NCBI GenBank assembly: GCA_963710975.1
Contig: CAVQCG010000002.1
Coordinates: 1 to 64,000, forward strand
Source of the DNA: JBBQXH01 sp963710975
Lineage (GTDB): Bacteria; Actinomycetota; Thermoleophilia; Gaiellales; Gaiellaceae
Reading direction: 5' to 3'
Length of the DNA stretch: 64,000 nucleotides
Shown: in pieces, positions 45,052 through 54,871 of the stretch
How positions within the stretch are numbered: position 1 is the stretch's first letter
Layout of the letters: every line of letters starts with the position of its first letter
Notes under the pieces: model-generated
Databases searched by the model: none
What the model was told of the DNA's origin: nothing
What the model saw: the letters and a program-made list of their open reading frames with translations, nothing else
Made by a program: the position numbers and the translations under genes

Positions 45052-45081
45052 CCTGGCACTCGCGGACAGCCGAGTGCCAGG
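45052..45081. promoter_or_regulatory. second CIRCE-like palindrome upstream of the Nudix gene
   Basis: CCTGGCACTCG (45052-45062) and CGAGTGCCAGG (45071-45081) form a perfect 11-bp inverted repeat with 8 bases between. It contains the same GGCACTC/GAGTGCC core as the CIRCE at 44974 but with one more base between the cores (10 rather than 9). Its right arm runs into the RBS (AGGAGG) of the Nudix gene on the plus strand. Confidence 0.65.
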
Positions 45082-45090
45082 AGGTCTGAC

Positions 45091-45537
45091 ATGGGGCTGC
45101 GCCGCGAGTTCTCGGCCGGTGGAGTCGTCGTTCGACGGATGCGTGGCCGCTGGTACGTCGCGTCGATCCGTCCGGGCGGAAAAGCAGCTGTCTGGGCGCT
45201 CCCGAAGGGGCTCGTCGATGCGGGCGAATCCCCGGCTGCGACCGCGGAACGAGAGGTACTCGAGGAAACCGGCCTCACAGGACACTTGATCGAGAAGCTC
45301 GGGGACGTGCGCTACGTCTACACGTGGGACGGCGAGCGGATCTTCAAGATCGTCAGCTTCTATCTCTTCCGCTACGGAAGCGGGAGGCTTGGCGAGATTC
45401 CGCCGGAGCACCTGCACGAAGTGGCGGAGACCCGCTGGCTCCCGCTCGACGAGGCCCCGCGCCTGCTGAGCTACGGGGGCGAGCGCGAGATGGCGCGACT
45501 CGCCGCGAAGAGGCTCGCGCAGGAGAACCCTCTATGA
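45091..45537 (+). CDS. Nudix hydrolase
   Basis: A 148-residue protein with a complete Nudix box (GLVDAGESPAATAEREVLEETGL, about residues 40-62) that matches GX5EX7REUXEEXGU. It begins GLRREFSAGGVVVRR, typical of the MutT-like/diadenosine-polyphosphate-type group. The substrate is probably a nucleoside diphosphate derivative. It is divergent from groES. The ATG follows an AGGAGG RBS that is part of a CIRCE-like palindrome, so translation or transcription could be tied to heat shock. An ASCH-domain gene follows 24 bases later. Confidence 0.92.
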   Translation: MGLRREFSAGGVVVRRMRGRWYVASIRPGGKAAVWALPKGLVDAGESPAATAEREVLEETGLTGHLIEKLGDVRYVYTWDGERIFKIVSFYLFRYGSGRLGEIPPEHLHEVAETRWLPLDEAPRLLSYGGEREMARLAAKRLAQENPL

Positions 45538-45561
45538 TTCGCCCGCGAACCGGGTCGAACG

Positions 45562-45924
45562 ATGCCAACCTACGCTCTCAACTTCTACTCACCGATCGTC
45601 GCCGACCAGCTCAGGAGCCGTCGCAAGACCGCGACGATCCGGCTCGGCGACAAGTCGTCGAAGTACAAGAAGGGGATGATCGTTCGCGTCCTGGCCGGCA
45701 CCCGCTTCAGTCCGCGTGAGCTGATTTTCGACGCCGTGATCGATCGGGTCGAGGTCAAGCGGCTCGCCGACCTCTCGCCGCGCGAGATCACACACGACAA
45801 TCCGCAGCTGCGTCGAACCGAGGAGATGCTCGAGTTCCTGAGCCAGCTCTACAACCGCCCGGTCAGCGGCGAGGACACGGTCACCGTCATCCAGTTCTCG
45901 GAGATCCTGCAAGGACCGCGCTAG
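45562..45924 (+). CDS. ASCH/PUA-like domain protein
   Basis: A 120-residue protein. The pattern MPTYALNFYSPIVADQLRSRRKTATIRLGDKSSKYKKGMIVRVLAG matches the ASCH fold: a helix, then RxKxxTIRLGDK, then a strand with GxxVxV. Relatives bind RNA or act as nucleoside amidohydrolases. It is 24 bases after the Nudix gene on the same strand and so probably shares its transcript. Coupling of a nucleotide-sanitising enzyme and an RNA-binding or modified-nucleoside protein is a plausible function, inferred only from the position. Confidence 0.75.
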   Translation: MPTYALNFYSPIVADQLRSRRKTATIRLGDKSSKYKKGMIVRVLAGTRFSPRELIFDAVIDRVEVKRLADLSPREITHDNPQLRRTEEMLEFLSQLYNRPVSGEDTVTVIQFSEILQGPR

Positions 45925-46035
45925 CGGGCCGCGCAGCAGACGGCGGAAGCCGGCTGCGAAGTTCATCGCCGCGGAGCGGCGATACCGAACCGAGCACACC
46001 GAAATGACACGACCAAGACCGGAAGGAAGACAACG

Positions 46036-46434
46036 ATGACGAAGATCCGCCGGCCTATCGCCCTCCTGGCCGCTGCGCTGCTCCTGGCCCTCGGCCTCGC
46101 CGCATGCGGCGGCGACGGGGGAGACGAGGCAGCCCTCGACGAGGAAGCGGTCCAGACGGCTGTTGCCACCGCCGGAGCAGCTCAATTTGCGTCGGCAGGC
46201 ATCGAAGTCGAAGGCGGGCTCGACTGTGCCGCGACAGCGAAACCCTCCGGCGACTCCGACACGACGGACGCATCCGCGTTCACCGTCGAATGCACGGGCA
46301 CGACGGCCGACGGCCAGGCCCTCACGCTGGATGGAGAGGGAACGCAGGACGGCGATACCGCGCGCGGGACGTTCGTCGGCAAGTCCGGAGAGAAGCAGGT
46401 CTTCGAGACGAAGTGCCTCGGGCCGAGCTGCTGA
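46036..46434 (+). CDS. small secreted lipoprotein, unknown function
   Basis: A 132-residue protein with a lipoprotein signal peptide (RRPIALLAAALLLALGLAAC, lipid-modified Cys24) followed by an acidic GGDGGDEAALDEE segment. A short beta-rich domain has three further cysteines (LDCAATA, VECTGTT, KCLGPSC at the end). The pattern of small Cys-containing domains resembles DUF4333-type secreted proteins of actinobacteria, but the match is weak. RBS GGAAGGAAG precedes the ATG. It is convergent with the zinc-ribbon gene. Confidence 0.72.
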   Translation: MTKIRRPIALLAAALLLALGLAACGGDGGDEAALDEEAVQTAVATAGAAQFASAGIEVEGGLDCAATAKPSGDSDTTDASAFTVECTGTTADGQALTLDGEGTQDGDTARGTFVGKSGEKQVFETKCLGPSC

Positions 46435-46437
46435 CTC

Positions 46438-46719
46438 TCAGCGAGCTGGAGAGCGCCGGATCGGCACGCCGAATCCGGTGGGAGCGCGGAGCGCGGCACC
46501 GCAGCCTTCACACTCGACCGCAAAGACGGAGGGAACCCTCGCGTCACAGCTAGGGCAGCGGCTCACCAGGCCGGTGCCGCATGTCGGACACGTGTCGGGG
46601 AGTTCGGCTTCGAGCCCCTCGAAATAGCGTTGCGCGTGCCCGCAGCCGGGGCAGAAGGCCACCCAGTCACCGAGCGTGCGCCGCCGCTCCTCCTGAATCC
46701 AGCTCCGCTTCGCAGCCAT
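46438..46719 (-). CDS. zinc-ribbon protein
   Basis: A 93-residue protein with four CxxC knuckles in two pairs: CPGC and CPTC, then CPSC and CEGC. This is the pattern of double zinc ribbons used in nucleic-acid or protein binding. The N-terminus RSWIQEERRRTLGDWVAFCPGCGHAQRYFEGL is basic and helical. No catalytic domain is present. The stop is four bases from the stop of the lipoprotein gene on the other strand, and its start is 78 bases from the dehydrogenase operon. The family is not recognised. Confidence 0.72.
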   Translation of the reverse strand: MAAKRSWIQEERRRTLGDWVAFCPGCGHAQRYFEGLEAELPDTCPTCGTGLVSRCPSCDARVPSVFAVECEGCGAALRAPTGFGVPIRRSPAR

Positions 46720-46797
46720 GGCCTTCCTACTCTAGAGCCAACTGGGATTCGCTCCGGCAGGTGTGGGGTACAGTGAGTCGGAGAAGGAGGCGTGACC

Positions 46798-47844
46798 GTG
46801 GCAGTAGCCAGGGAAGCCGAGCCGGTCGGCTCGCTCCACGAGATCCGGGAAGCAGGTCTCGATCGGGAGGACCTCCTCGGCATCTATCGGAACCTCCTGA
46901 CTACCCGCGGGATGGAGGAACGCGGGCACATCCTGTACAAGCAGGGGAAGATCCCGGGCAGCTTTTACACCGGACGCGGGAACGAGGGCGCGGCAGTTGG
47001 TGTGGCGACGGCGATGGGCGCGCACGACGTCGGGGCCCCACTCCATCGAGACATGGGCGTGCATATCGCTCGCGGCGTCGAGCCGTGGCGCATCTTCGCG
47101 AACTACCTCGGCCGCGCCGACGGCCCTGCCAAGGGCAAGGATGGCAACAACCATCTCGCTGACGAGAGAGTCGGTCTGATCTCGATGGTCAGCCACCTCC
47201 CGGCCATGCTTCCGGTCGCAGTCGGCTGCGCGCTGGCGTTCCGGATCCGTGGCGAGCATCGTGTCGCCGTCGGCTGGTTCGGCGAGGGCGCGTCGGCTCG
47301 CGGAGACGCACATGAGGCCATGAACTTCGCCGGCGTTCGGCAGCTGCCGGTTCTCTTCGTCTGCGACAACAACCAGTGGGCCTACTCGACGCCGACCCGC
47401 CTCGAGTACGCGTGCGAGCACATCGCAGATCGCGCCGACGCCTACGGATTCGACGGCGTCGTCGTCGACGGAACCGACGTCCTCGCCGTCTACCGCGAGT
47501 CCCGCCGTGCGATCGAGAAGGCGCGGCAAGGTGGCGGCCCGACCTTGCTCGAATGCCTCACGTTGCGCATGGAAGGCCACGCGGTCCACGACGACGCCTC
47601 CTACGTTCCGCAGGAGCTGCTCGACGAGTGGGAGGCCAAGGATCCCATCGAGCGCTTTCGCGGGTGGCTGAGGGAGAACGCCGAGCTTGACGAGGACGAG
47701 GACGACCGGATCCGCAGCGACGTCAAGCGACTCCTCGAGGAGGCAGTCGAGCGGGCCGAGAGCAGTCCGTGGCCCGAGCCGGAGAGCGCCCTCGAAGGCG
47801 TCTTTGCCGAGCCGGACGAGCTCGACACGCCGCACTTTCGCTGA
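46798..47844 (+). CDS. pdhA: 2-oxoacid (pyruvate-type) dehydrogenase E1 component, alpha subunit
   Basis: A 348-residue ThDP-binding subunit that, with the beta subunit, decarboxylates a 2-oxoacid and transfers the acyl group to the lipoyl E2. LLTTRGMEERGHILYKQGKIPGSFYTGRGNEGAAVGVA and the ThDP-site stretch VGWFGEGASARGDAHEAMNFAG with CDNNQWAYS are present, with GEG in place of the usual GDG. The GTG at 46798 is seven bases after an AAGGAGG RBS; a GTG at 46792 would leave only one base. The complex may prefer pyruvate or branched-chain acids. E3 is not encoded here. Confidence 0.88.
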   Translation: MAVAREAEPVGSLHEIREAGLDREDLLGIYRNLLTTRGMEERGHILYKQGKIPGSFYTGRGNEGAAVGVATAMGAHDVGAPLHRDMGVHIARGVEPWRIFANYLGRADGPAKGKDGNNHLADERVGLISMVSHLPAMLPVAVGCALAFRIRGEHRVAVGWFGEGASARGDAHEAMNFAGVRQLPVLFVCDNNQWAYSTPTRLEYACEHIADRADAYGFDGVVVDGTDVLAVYRESRRAIEKARQGGGPTLLECLTLRMEGHAVHDDASYVPQELLDEWEAKDPIERFRGWLRENAELDEDEDDRIRSDVKRLLEEAVERAESSPWPEPESALEGVFAEPDELDTPHFR

Positions 47845-47847
47845 GCG

Positions 47848-48822
47848 ATGGCAGTCCGGACGTACCTTCAGGCGATCTCGGACGGGCTCCGAGAGGAGAT
47901 GCGACGCGACCAACGCGTCTTTCTGATCGGCGAGGACATCGGGGCCTTCGGCGGCGCATTCAAGGTGACCCAGGGCTTCCAGGAGGAGTTCGGCGAATGG
48001 CGCGTCATCGACGCCCCGCTCTCCGAAGTGGCGATCGTGGGTGGTTGTACCGGGGCAGCTCTCGTCGGGATGCGCCCCGTCGCCGAGATGCAGTTCTCGG
48101 ACTTCGTCTCGGTCGCCTGGGACCAGCTCGTGACGGTGGCGGCGAAACAGCACTACCGAGCCGGCACACCCGTGCCCATGGTCATCCGCTGCCCGTCGGG
48201 TGGCGGTTTTTCGGGCGGGCCCTTCCACTCCCAGAATCCCGAGTCGAGCTTCGCCCACATCCCGGGACTCAAGGTGGTATGCCCGTCGACGCCCGCCGAC
48301 GCGAAGGGTCTGCTCGCGACCGCCGTTGCCGACCCGAACCCGGTTCTCTACTTCGAGCACAAGTACCTCTACCGGCGACTCAAGGACGAGGTACCGGACG
48401 GGCGCTACGCGATTCCCTTCGGCGAGGCCCGCATCCACCGCGCCGGCGACGATGCGACCGTCGTGACCTGGGGCGCCATGGTCCACACCGCGGCCGAGGC
48501 GGCCGAGAGCCTTGCGGCCGACGGGCTGTCGATCGAGATCGTCGATCTCCGCACGCTCATCCCGTGGGATCGGGCCGCCGTGCTCGCCTCCGCCCGCAAG
48601 ACGTCGAAAGTGCTGGTCCTCCACGAGGACACGAGAACCGGAGGGTTTGGCGCAGAAATCGCCGCTACCGTTGCCGAGGAAGCGTTCGAGGATCTCGACG
48701 CCCCGATCCGGCGCATCGCGGCACCCGACACGCCGGTACCCTTTTCGCCGCCCCTCGAGAAGCGCTTCCTCCCGCAGGTCGAGGACGTGGTCGAGGGCCT
48801 GCGCGAGCTGGCTGCGTACTGA
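47848..48822 (+). CDS. pdhB: 2-oxoacid dehydrogenase E1 component, beta subunit
   Basis: A 324-residue transketolase-like beta subunit. Opening motif GEDIGAFGGAFKVTQGF, then the ThDP-binding DAPLSEVAIVGGCTGAALVGMRPVAEMQFSDF, and the C-terminal TKT-type domain with IVDLRTLIPWD and LVLHEDTRTGGFGAEIAA. The start is three bases after the alpha stop. The sequence would fit pyruvate or branched-chain 2-oxoacid as substrate. It heads towards E2 on the same transcript. Confidence 0.92.
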   Translation: MAVRTYLQAISDGLREEMRRDQRVFLIGEDIGAFGGAFKVTQGFQEEFGEWRVIDAPLSEVAIVGGCTGAALVGMRPVAEMQFSDFVSVAWDQLVTVAAKQHYRAGTPVPMVIRCPSGGGFSGGPFHSQNPESSFAHIPGLKVVCPSTPADAKGLLATAVADPNPVLYFEHKYLYRRLKDEVPDGRYAIPFGEARIHRAGDDATVVTWGAMVHTAAEAAESLAADGLSIEIVDLRTLIPWDRAAVLASARKTSKVLVLHEDTRTGGFGAEIAATVAEEAFEDLDAPIRRIAAPDTPVPFSPPLEKRFLPQVEDVVEGLRELAAY

Positions 48823-48845
48823 ACTGACTTCAGGAGGAATGCCTC

Positions 48846-50210
48846 ATGGCAACAGGAACCGCCGTCGACGTCGTGATGCCCCAGATGGGCGTCTCGGTCT
48901 CCGAGGGGACGATCACGAAGTGGCTGAAGTCCGAGGGTGATTCGGTCGCTGCCGACGAGCCCCTGCTCGAGATCTCCACGGACAAGGTCGACACGGAGGT
49001 TCCTGCGCCCGCGAGCGGTGTCCTCGGCCCGATCACCGTCCAGGAGGGCGAGACGGTCGAGGTCGGAACGACGATCGCGACAATCCTGCCGGAGGGGACG
49101 GAAGTGTCCGCCCCGACGCCGCCCCCGCCCACCGAATCACCTGAACCCGTCCAGGAAGAGCCAGCCTCTGCCGCACCCGCCGCAGGCGCGGCCCCTGCCG
49201 CACCCGCCGCAGACGAGGACGGGTTCGGCGAGGGACGCGCGTTCGTCTCCCCCGTCGTGGCGCGGATTGCCGGGGAGCACGACGTCAACGTGTCTGCGGT
49301 CCCCGGCACGGGCAGAGGCGGGCGCGTGACCAAGAAGGACATCCTCGATTTCATCGAAGAACGTGGCTCCACGAGCGCCCCGCCCCCCGCGGCTCCTGAG
49401 ACGGCCCCACATCTCGAGCCGCCGCCACGGCCGGCCGCCCCGCCGCCTCCACCGCACGCCGACCGGCCTCCGCCGGAGCCCACGGGCGAGAAGGGCGAGG
49501 GCGAAGTCTTCGAGCGGATGAGCGTCATGCGCAAGGCAATTGCCGAGCACATGGTTCGCTCCATCCAGACATCAGCCCACGTCACGACCATCTTCGAGAT
49601 CGACATGTCCCGGGTCGTGGCAATCCGCGAGAAGCTCAAGAAGGAGTACGCCGACCAGCACGGCGTCAAACTGACCTTCCTTCCGTTCATCGCGCGGGCT
49701 GTCGTCGATGCGCTCGGCACCTGGCCGAGGATGAACGCGGAGATCCGCGGCGATCAGATCGTGACCAAGAGCTTCGTCAACCTCGGAATCGCGGTGGCAC
49801 TCGACGACGGCAAGGGGCTGATCGTCCCCGTCATCCACAACGCCGAGGAGAAGAACCTGCTCGGTATCACGCGAGCGATCGGTGATCTCGCTGACCGCGC
49901 GCGGACCAAGAAGCTCCTGCCGGACGACGTCCAGGGAGGCACCTTCACCATCACCAATCCCGGCGGCTTCGGTGCGATCGGCGGCACCCCGATCATCAAT
50001 CAGCCCCAGGTCGGGATCCTGGACGTCGACGCGATCGTCAAGCGCCCGGTCGTCCTCACGGACGAGTTCGGAAACGACTCGATTGCGATCCGACCGATGA
50101 TGAACCTCTGTCTTTCGTACGATCACAGACTGATCGACGGCGCTTACGCCGCGCCGTTCATGCGGGATCTCAAGATCAGTCTCGAGACCTGGGACGAGGG
50201 CGCGTACTAG
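48846..50210 (+). CDS. pdhC: dihydrolipoamide acyltransferase (E2) of the 2-oxoacid dehydrogenase complex
   Basis: A 454-residue E2. Residues 5-80 form the lipoyl domain with K47 in EISTDKVDTE, followed by an Ala/Pro linker with an exact 18-base DNA repeat. Residues 134-172 form the E3/E1-binding domain (VSPVVARIAGEHDVNVSAVPGTGRGGRVTKKDI), followed by a second Pro-rich linker. Residues 220-454 are the catalytic domain with SYDHRLIDGAYAA (H427, D431). The single lipoyl domain is notable against E2s with two or three. lipB follows with no gap. Confidence 0.95.
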   Translation: MATGTAVDVVMPQMGVSVSEGTITKWLKSEGDSVAADEPLLEISTDKVDTEVPAPASGVLGPITVQEGETVEVGTTIATILPEGTEVSAPTPPPPTESPEPVQEEPASAAPAAGAAPAAPAADEDGFGEGRAFVSPVVARIAGEHDVNVSAVPGTGRGGRVTKKDILDFIEERGSTSAPPPAAPETAPHLEPPPRPAAPPPPPHADRPPPEPTGEKGEGEVFERMSVMRKAIAEHMVRSIQTSAHVTTIFEIDMSRVVAIREKLKKEYADQHGVKLTFLPFIARAVVDALGTWPRMNAEIRGDQIVTKSFVNLGIAVALDDGKGLIVPVIHNAEEKNLLGITRAIGDLADRARTKKLLPDDVQGGTFTITNPGGFGAIGGTPIINQPQVGILDVDAIVKRPVVLTDEFGNDSIAIRPMMNLCLSYDHRLIDGAYAAPFMRDLKISLETWDEGAY

Positions 50211-50930
50211 ATGGCGCCAACAGGCGCCTACCTGATGAACCTGGGCGTGACGCCGTACGCCGAGGCCGTCGAGTTGCAGCAATCCCTTGCCGGGGCGGTC
50301 TCGCAGGGCGCGATTCCCGACACGATCGTCATCCTCGAACACCCGCCGACGGTCACGCTCGGCCGGCGCACCGGCAGTGACGAGCTGCACCTTCCTCCCG
50401 ATGTCGCGGCCGAGGTCGTCGAGACCAACCGCGGGGGGAAGTCGACGTATCACGCTCCCGGTCAGCTCGTCTGCTACCCGATTCTCGACCTGACGAGGCA
50501 CGGTCGAGACGTAAGGAAGTACTGCCGTGACCTCGAGGAGACCGTCATCCGAACCCTCGCGGATTACGGAGTCGCTGCGGCTCGAATCGACGGCTTGACG
50601 GGTGTTTGGGTCGAGGAGCCTCCGAGAAAGATTGCCTCGATCGGGGTGCACATCTCCCGCTGGGTCACGACGCACGGCTTCGCGTTGAACGTCGATCTCG
50701 ACCCGGCACCCTTCACGGAGTGGATCACCGCATGCGGGCTCGACAGCGCCACGTTCACCACGCTGAGCCGGGAGCTCGGCCGAGCCGTGACAGTGGACGA
50801 AGTTCGACCGGTAGCCGCCGCGGCATTGGCCGATGTCTTTACGCTTACCCTCGACGAGATCCCGGCCGACGACGGGCCGGGGCTTTGGAACCAGCCAGTC
50901 CATGACAGAATCGCTGCCGGTAGCCGATAG
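50211..50930 (+). CDS. lipB: octanoyl-[acyl carrier protein]-protein N-octanoyltransferase
   Basis: A 239-residue enzyme that moves octanoate from ACP to the lipoyl lysine. Blocks VILEHPPTVTLGRRTG, TNRGGKSTYHAPGQLVCYPILDL and RKIASIGVHISR contain the catalytic K140; C175 in ITACGLDSATFT is the acyl-enzyme cysteine. The ATG immediately follows the E2 stop, so E2 and its modifier are made together. The end overlaps the start of lipA by 29 bases. Confidence 0.96.
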   Translation: MAPTGAYLMNLGVTPYAEAVELQQSLAGAVSQGAIPDTIVILEHPPTVTLGRRTGSDELHLPPDVAAEVVETNRGGKSTYHAPGQLVCYPILDLTRHGRDVRKYCRDLEETVIRTLADYGVAAARIDGLTGVWVEEPPRKIASIGVHISRWVTTHGFALNVDLDPAPFTEWITACGLDSATFTTLSRELGRAVTVDEVRPVAAAALADVFTLTLDEIPADDGPGLWNQPVHDRIAAGSR

Positions 50931-51798
50931 ACCCCGCCGCCCGGAGTGGATGAAGGTCCGCGCCCCGAGCCGGGATTCGCAGTTCTACGACGTAAAAGCG
51001 CTGATCCACGGTCAGAGCTTGCACACGATCTGCGAGGAAGCGCGCTGCCCGAACATCGCAGAGTGCTGGGGCCGCGGGACTGCGACCTTCCAGATCCTGG
51101 GCGAGACGTGCACCCGAGCCTGCCGCTACTGCTACGTGCACTCCGGCCGCCCGGAGCATCCCCCCGACCCGCTCGAGCCGCTGCGACTTGCGCACGCCGC
51201 GAAGCAGATGGGGCTGAAGCATGTCGTCGTCACCTCCGTCGACCGTGACGACCTTCCCGATCGAGGGGCCGGCCACTTCGCCGCAACGATCCGTGCCGTG
51301 AAGGCACACTCCCCGGGCACCTCGGTCGAGGTTCTCACGCCCGATTTCCTCGGGGTCGAGGAGGAGGCGCTGGCGACCGTGCTCGCAGAGCGGCCTGACG
51401 TCTTCAACCACAACATCGAGACCGTGAGGCGGCTCCATCGGAAGATGCGCGGTGCCAAGGTGGACTACGACCGCGCACTCTGGCTCCTGCAACGAGCGAA
51501 GGCCCGAGCCGACTACGACATCCTGACCAAGTCGGGGATCATCGTCGGACTCGGCGAGACGAACGACGAAGTGCTCGAGACGCTCGCAGACCTGCGCACA
51601 CACGACGTCGACGTCGTCACGATCGGGCAGTACCTTCAACCCTCTGCAAAGCACGCGCCGATCGACCGCTGGGTTCATCCGGACGAGTTCCGCATGTTCC
51701 GGGAAGAGGGCGAGCAGATGGGCTTCGGCTCGGTCTTCTCCGGCCCGCTGGTGCGGTCGTCCTACCGGGCCGACGAGCAGAAGCTGGCCGCTCGATAG
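50902..51798 (+). CDS. lipA: lipoyl synthase
   Basis: A 298-residue radical-SAM enzyme that inserts two sulfurs into the octanoyl group. The auxiliary cluster cysteines are C44, C49 and C55 (CEEARCPNIAEC) and the radical-SAM triad is C70, C74 and C77 (GETCTRACRYCYV; the usual form is RFCDV). DDLPDRGAGHFAATIRAVK and FNHNIETVRRLH are typical. The ATG at 50902 gives the usual short N-terminus; the upstream reading frame is inside lipB. The C-terminal serine motif SGPLVRSSYRA is present. Confidence 0.96.
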   Translation: MTESLPVADRPRRPEWMKVRAPSRDSQFYDVKALIHGQSLHTICEEARCPNIAECWGRGTATFQILGETCTRACRYCYVHSGRPEHPPDPLEPLRLAHAAKQMGLKHVVVTSVDRDDLPDRGAGHFAATIRAVKAHSPGTSVEVLTPDFLGVEEEALATVLAERPDVFNHNIETVRRLHRKMRGAKVDYDRALWLLQRAKARADYDILTKSGIIVGLGETNDEVLETLADLRTHDVDVVTIGQYLQPSAKHAPIDRWVHPDEFRMFREEGEQMGFGSVFSGPLVRSSYRADEQKLAAR

Positions 51799-52108
51799 CC
51801 TGGCGCCCGGCGCCGGTTGGCACCTTCAGCGTGCCGGTTGGCGCCGCGAAACCGGTGACCGAACCGAAACGCGTTCTCCGCCGAGGACACGGCGCTATCC
51901 ACGGATCCACTGCCGCGGCCATGTCCATCGCCTTCCGGCAGGCAACGCAACCGCTCGGAGCACGCGCGAAGTGTGTCGACCAACTCCCAGAACTGAGCCA
52001 ACTTCGACGCATGGACGAAGGGGTCTGACCCCATCGAGGCGCAGACCCCATCGAGGCGCCCGTCAGCGCCCCGAATAGTGACGAGTGGATGCGGCGGGAA
52101 GCGGCCCG
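51799..52108. repeat. intergenic REP-like region with direct and inverted repeats
   Basis: This 310-bp space between lipA and fumC (convergent) has no credible gene. GCCGGTTGGC occurs twice 21 bp apart (51812 and 51833). GGGGTCTGACCCC at 52020-52032 is a palindrome. The 16-mer GACCCCATCGAGGCGC is repeated exactly at 52027-52042 and 52044-52059. The middle part (51870-52015) shows no gene I recognise. The GGGGTC-GACCCC motif and GC-rich direct repeats resemble intergenic REP-type sequences of other bacteria. Terminators for either gene are not distinct. Confidence 0.5.
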
Positions 52109-53440
52109 CTAGACGAGACCGCCGCGCGCCATCGCGCGGTAGTCGAGCGCCTTGTCGAGAACGTCCGCGGCGACGCCCTTGTCCAACGCTACCTCGCGCA
52201 ACGAACGACCCGACGAGACGGCTTCCTTGACGATCTCACTCGCGAGGTCGTAGCCGATGTACGGGTTGAGCGCGGTTGCGGCCGAGAGCGTCATCTCCGC
52301 GTACTGCTCGCAACGCTCCCGGTTCACCTCGATGCCGTCGATGCACTTCTCGGCGAACACGCGTGCCGCCGCCCCGAGCAGGTTGATCGACTGGATCAGA
52401 TTGCGGCCCATCAAGGGAACGAAGACGTTCAGTTCGAAGTGGCCCTGCATCCCGCCGACCGTGATCGCCGCATCGTTGCCGATCACCTGCGCCGCGACCT
52501 GCGTGACGACCTCCGGAATGACGGGATTGACCTTCCCCGGCATGATCGAGCTCCCTTTCTGAAGCTCAGGGAGAAACAGCTCGGACAGACCTGCCCGCGG
52601 ACCGGAACCCATGAAGCGAATGTCGTTTGCGATCTTCGTCAGCGAGACCGCGACCGTCTTCAACGCTCCCGACGCCTCGACGAGGCCGTCCCGCGCGGCC
52701 GTCGCCTCGAACAGGTCTGCCGGCGGGTTGATCGGCAGGCCGGATGCGTCCGAGAGTCGCGCGCGTACCTTGGCAGCGAACTCCGGATGCGTGTTGAGCC
52801 CTGTGCCGACTGCCGTGCCGCCGAGCGGAATCTGCCCGACCCGGGTGAGGACACCCTCGACGCGCTGGATGCCCTGGCGCACCTGTGCCTCGTATCCCCG
52901 GAACTCCTGCCCGAGAGTGACCGGCACCGCGTCCATGAGGTGTGTGCGGCCCGACTTCACGACGTCGACCCACTCGGCAGCTTTTGCACCAAGCGCGTCG
53001 CCCAGTCGTCGCAGGGCCGGCAGGAGATCGTTCACGAGCTCGTCGAGGGCTGCCAGATGGACCGCAGACGGAAAGACGTCGTTCGACGACTGACCCATGT
53101 TCACGTGGTCGTTCGGGTGGATGCCTTCTCCCGCGAGGGCTGCGATCACCTCGTTCGCGTTCATGTTCGACGACGTTCCCGAGCCGGTCTGGAAGACATC
53201 GAGCGGAAACTGGTCGTCGAACTCGCCGGCCGCAACACGGTCGGCGGCACCGGCAATCCGCTCGGCGATCCCGGTGTCGAGGAGACCCAGATCGGCGTTC
53301 ACGCGAGCCGCCGCCGCCTTGATCTTCGCAAGCCAGCGCGCGACCTCGATCGGAATCGGCTCGCCCGAGATCGGGAAGTTGTCGATCGCCTTGCGGGTCT
53401 CGGAGCCCCACAACTCCTGCGACGCGGTCGCGTCAGCCAT
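52109..53440 (-). CDS. fumC: class II fumarate hydratase
   Basis: A 443-residue homotetrameric enzyme of the aspartase/fumarase superfamily. Motifs: GTSSNMNANEVIA near residue 87, SSNDVFPSAVHLAALDEL, SGRTHLMDAVPVTLGQEF, and the signature GSSIMPGKVNPVIPE near residue 312 with the catalytic serine loop. HPEFAAKVRARL lies between them. It is stable and iron-free, converting fumarate and malate in the TCA cycle. The ATG at 53440 is 10 bases after the FprA stop on the same strand. Confidence 0.96.
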   Translation of the reverse strand: MADATASQELWGSETRKAIDNFPISGEPIPIEVARWLAKIKAAAARVNADLGLLDTGIAERIAGAADRVAAGEFDDQFPLDVFQTGSGTSSNMNANEVIAALAGEGIHPNDHVNMGQSSNDVFPSAVHLAALDELVNDLLPALRRLGDALGAKAAEWVDVVKSGRTHLMDAVPVTLGQEFRGYEAQVRQGIQRVEGVLTRVGQIPLGGTAVGTGLNTHPEFAAKVRARLSDASGLPINPPADLFEATAARDGLVEASGALKTVAVSLTKIANDIRFMGSGPRAGLSELFLPELQKGSSIMPGKVNPVIPEVVTQVAAQVIGNDAAITVGGMQGHFELNVFVPLMGRNLIQSINLLGAAARVFAEKCIDGIEVNRERCEQYAEMTLSAATALNPYIGYDLASEIVKEAVSSGRSLREVALDKGVAADVLDKALDYRAMARGGLV

Positions 53441-53450
53441 GCCTCCGAGT

Positions 53451-54833
<1,383 letters not shown>

Positions 54834-54871
54834 GAGTGCCGAATGCTAGGAAACGCGGAGAAGGAGCGCGC

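Noticed and set aside
46732..48624. 630-residue minus-strand ORF
   Set aside because: Mirror of the E1alpha/E1beta genes, which have complete families on the plus strand.
52027..52059. CRISPR-like direct repeat
   Set aside because: Only two units with a one-base gap, and no spacer or cas gene.
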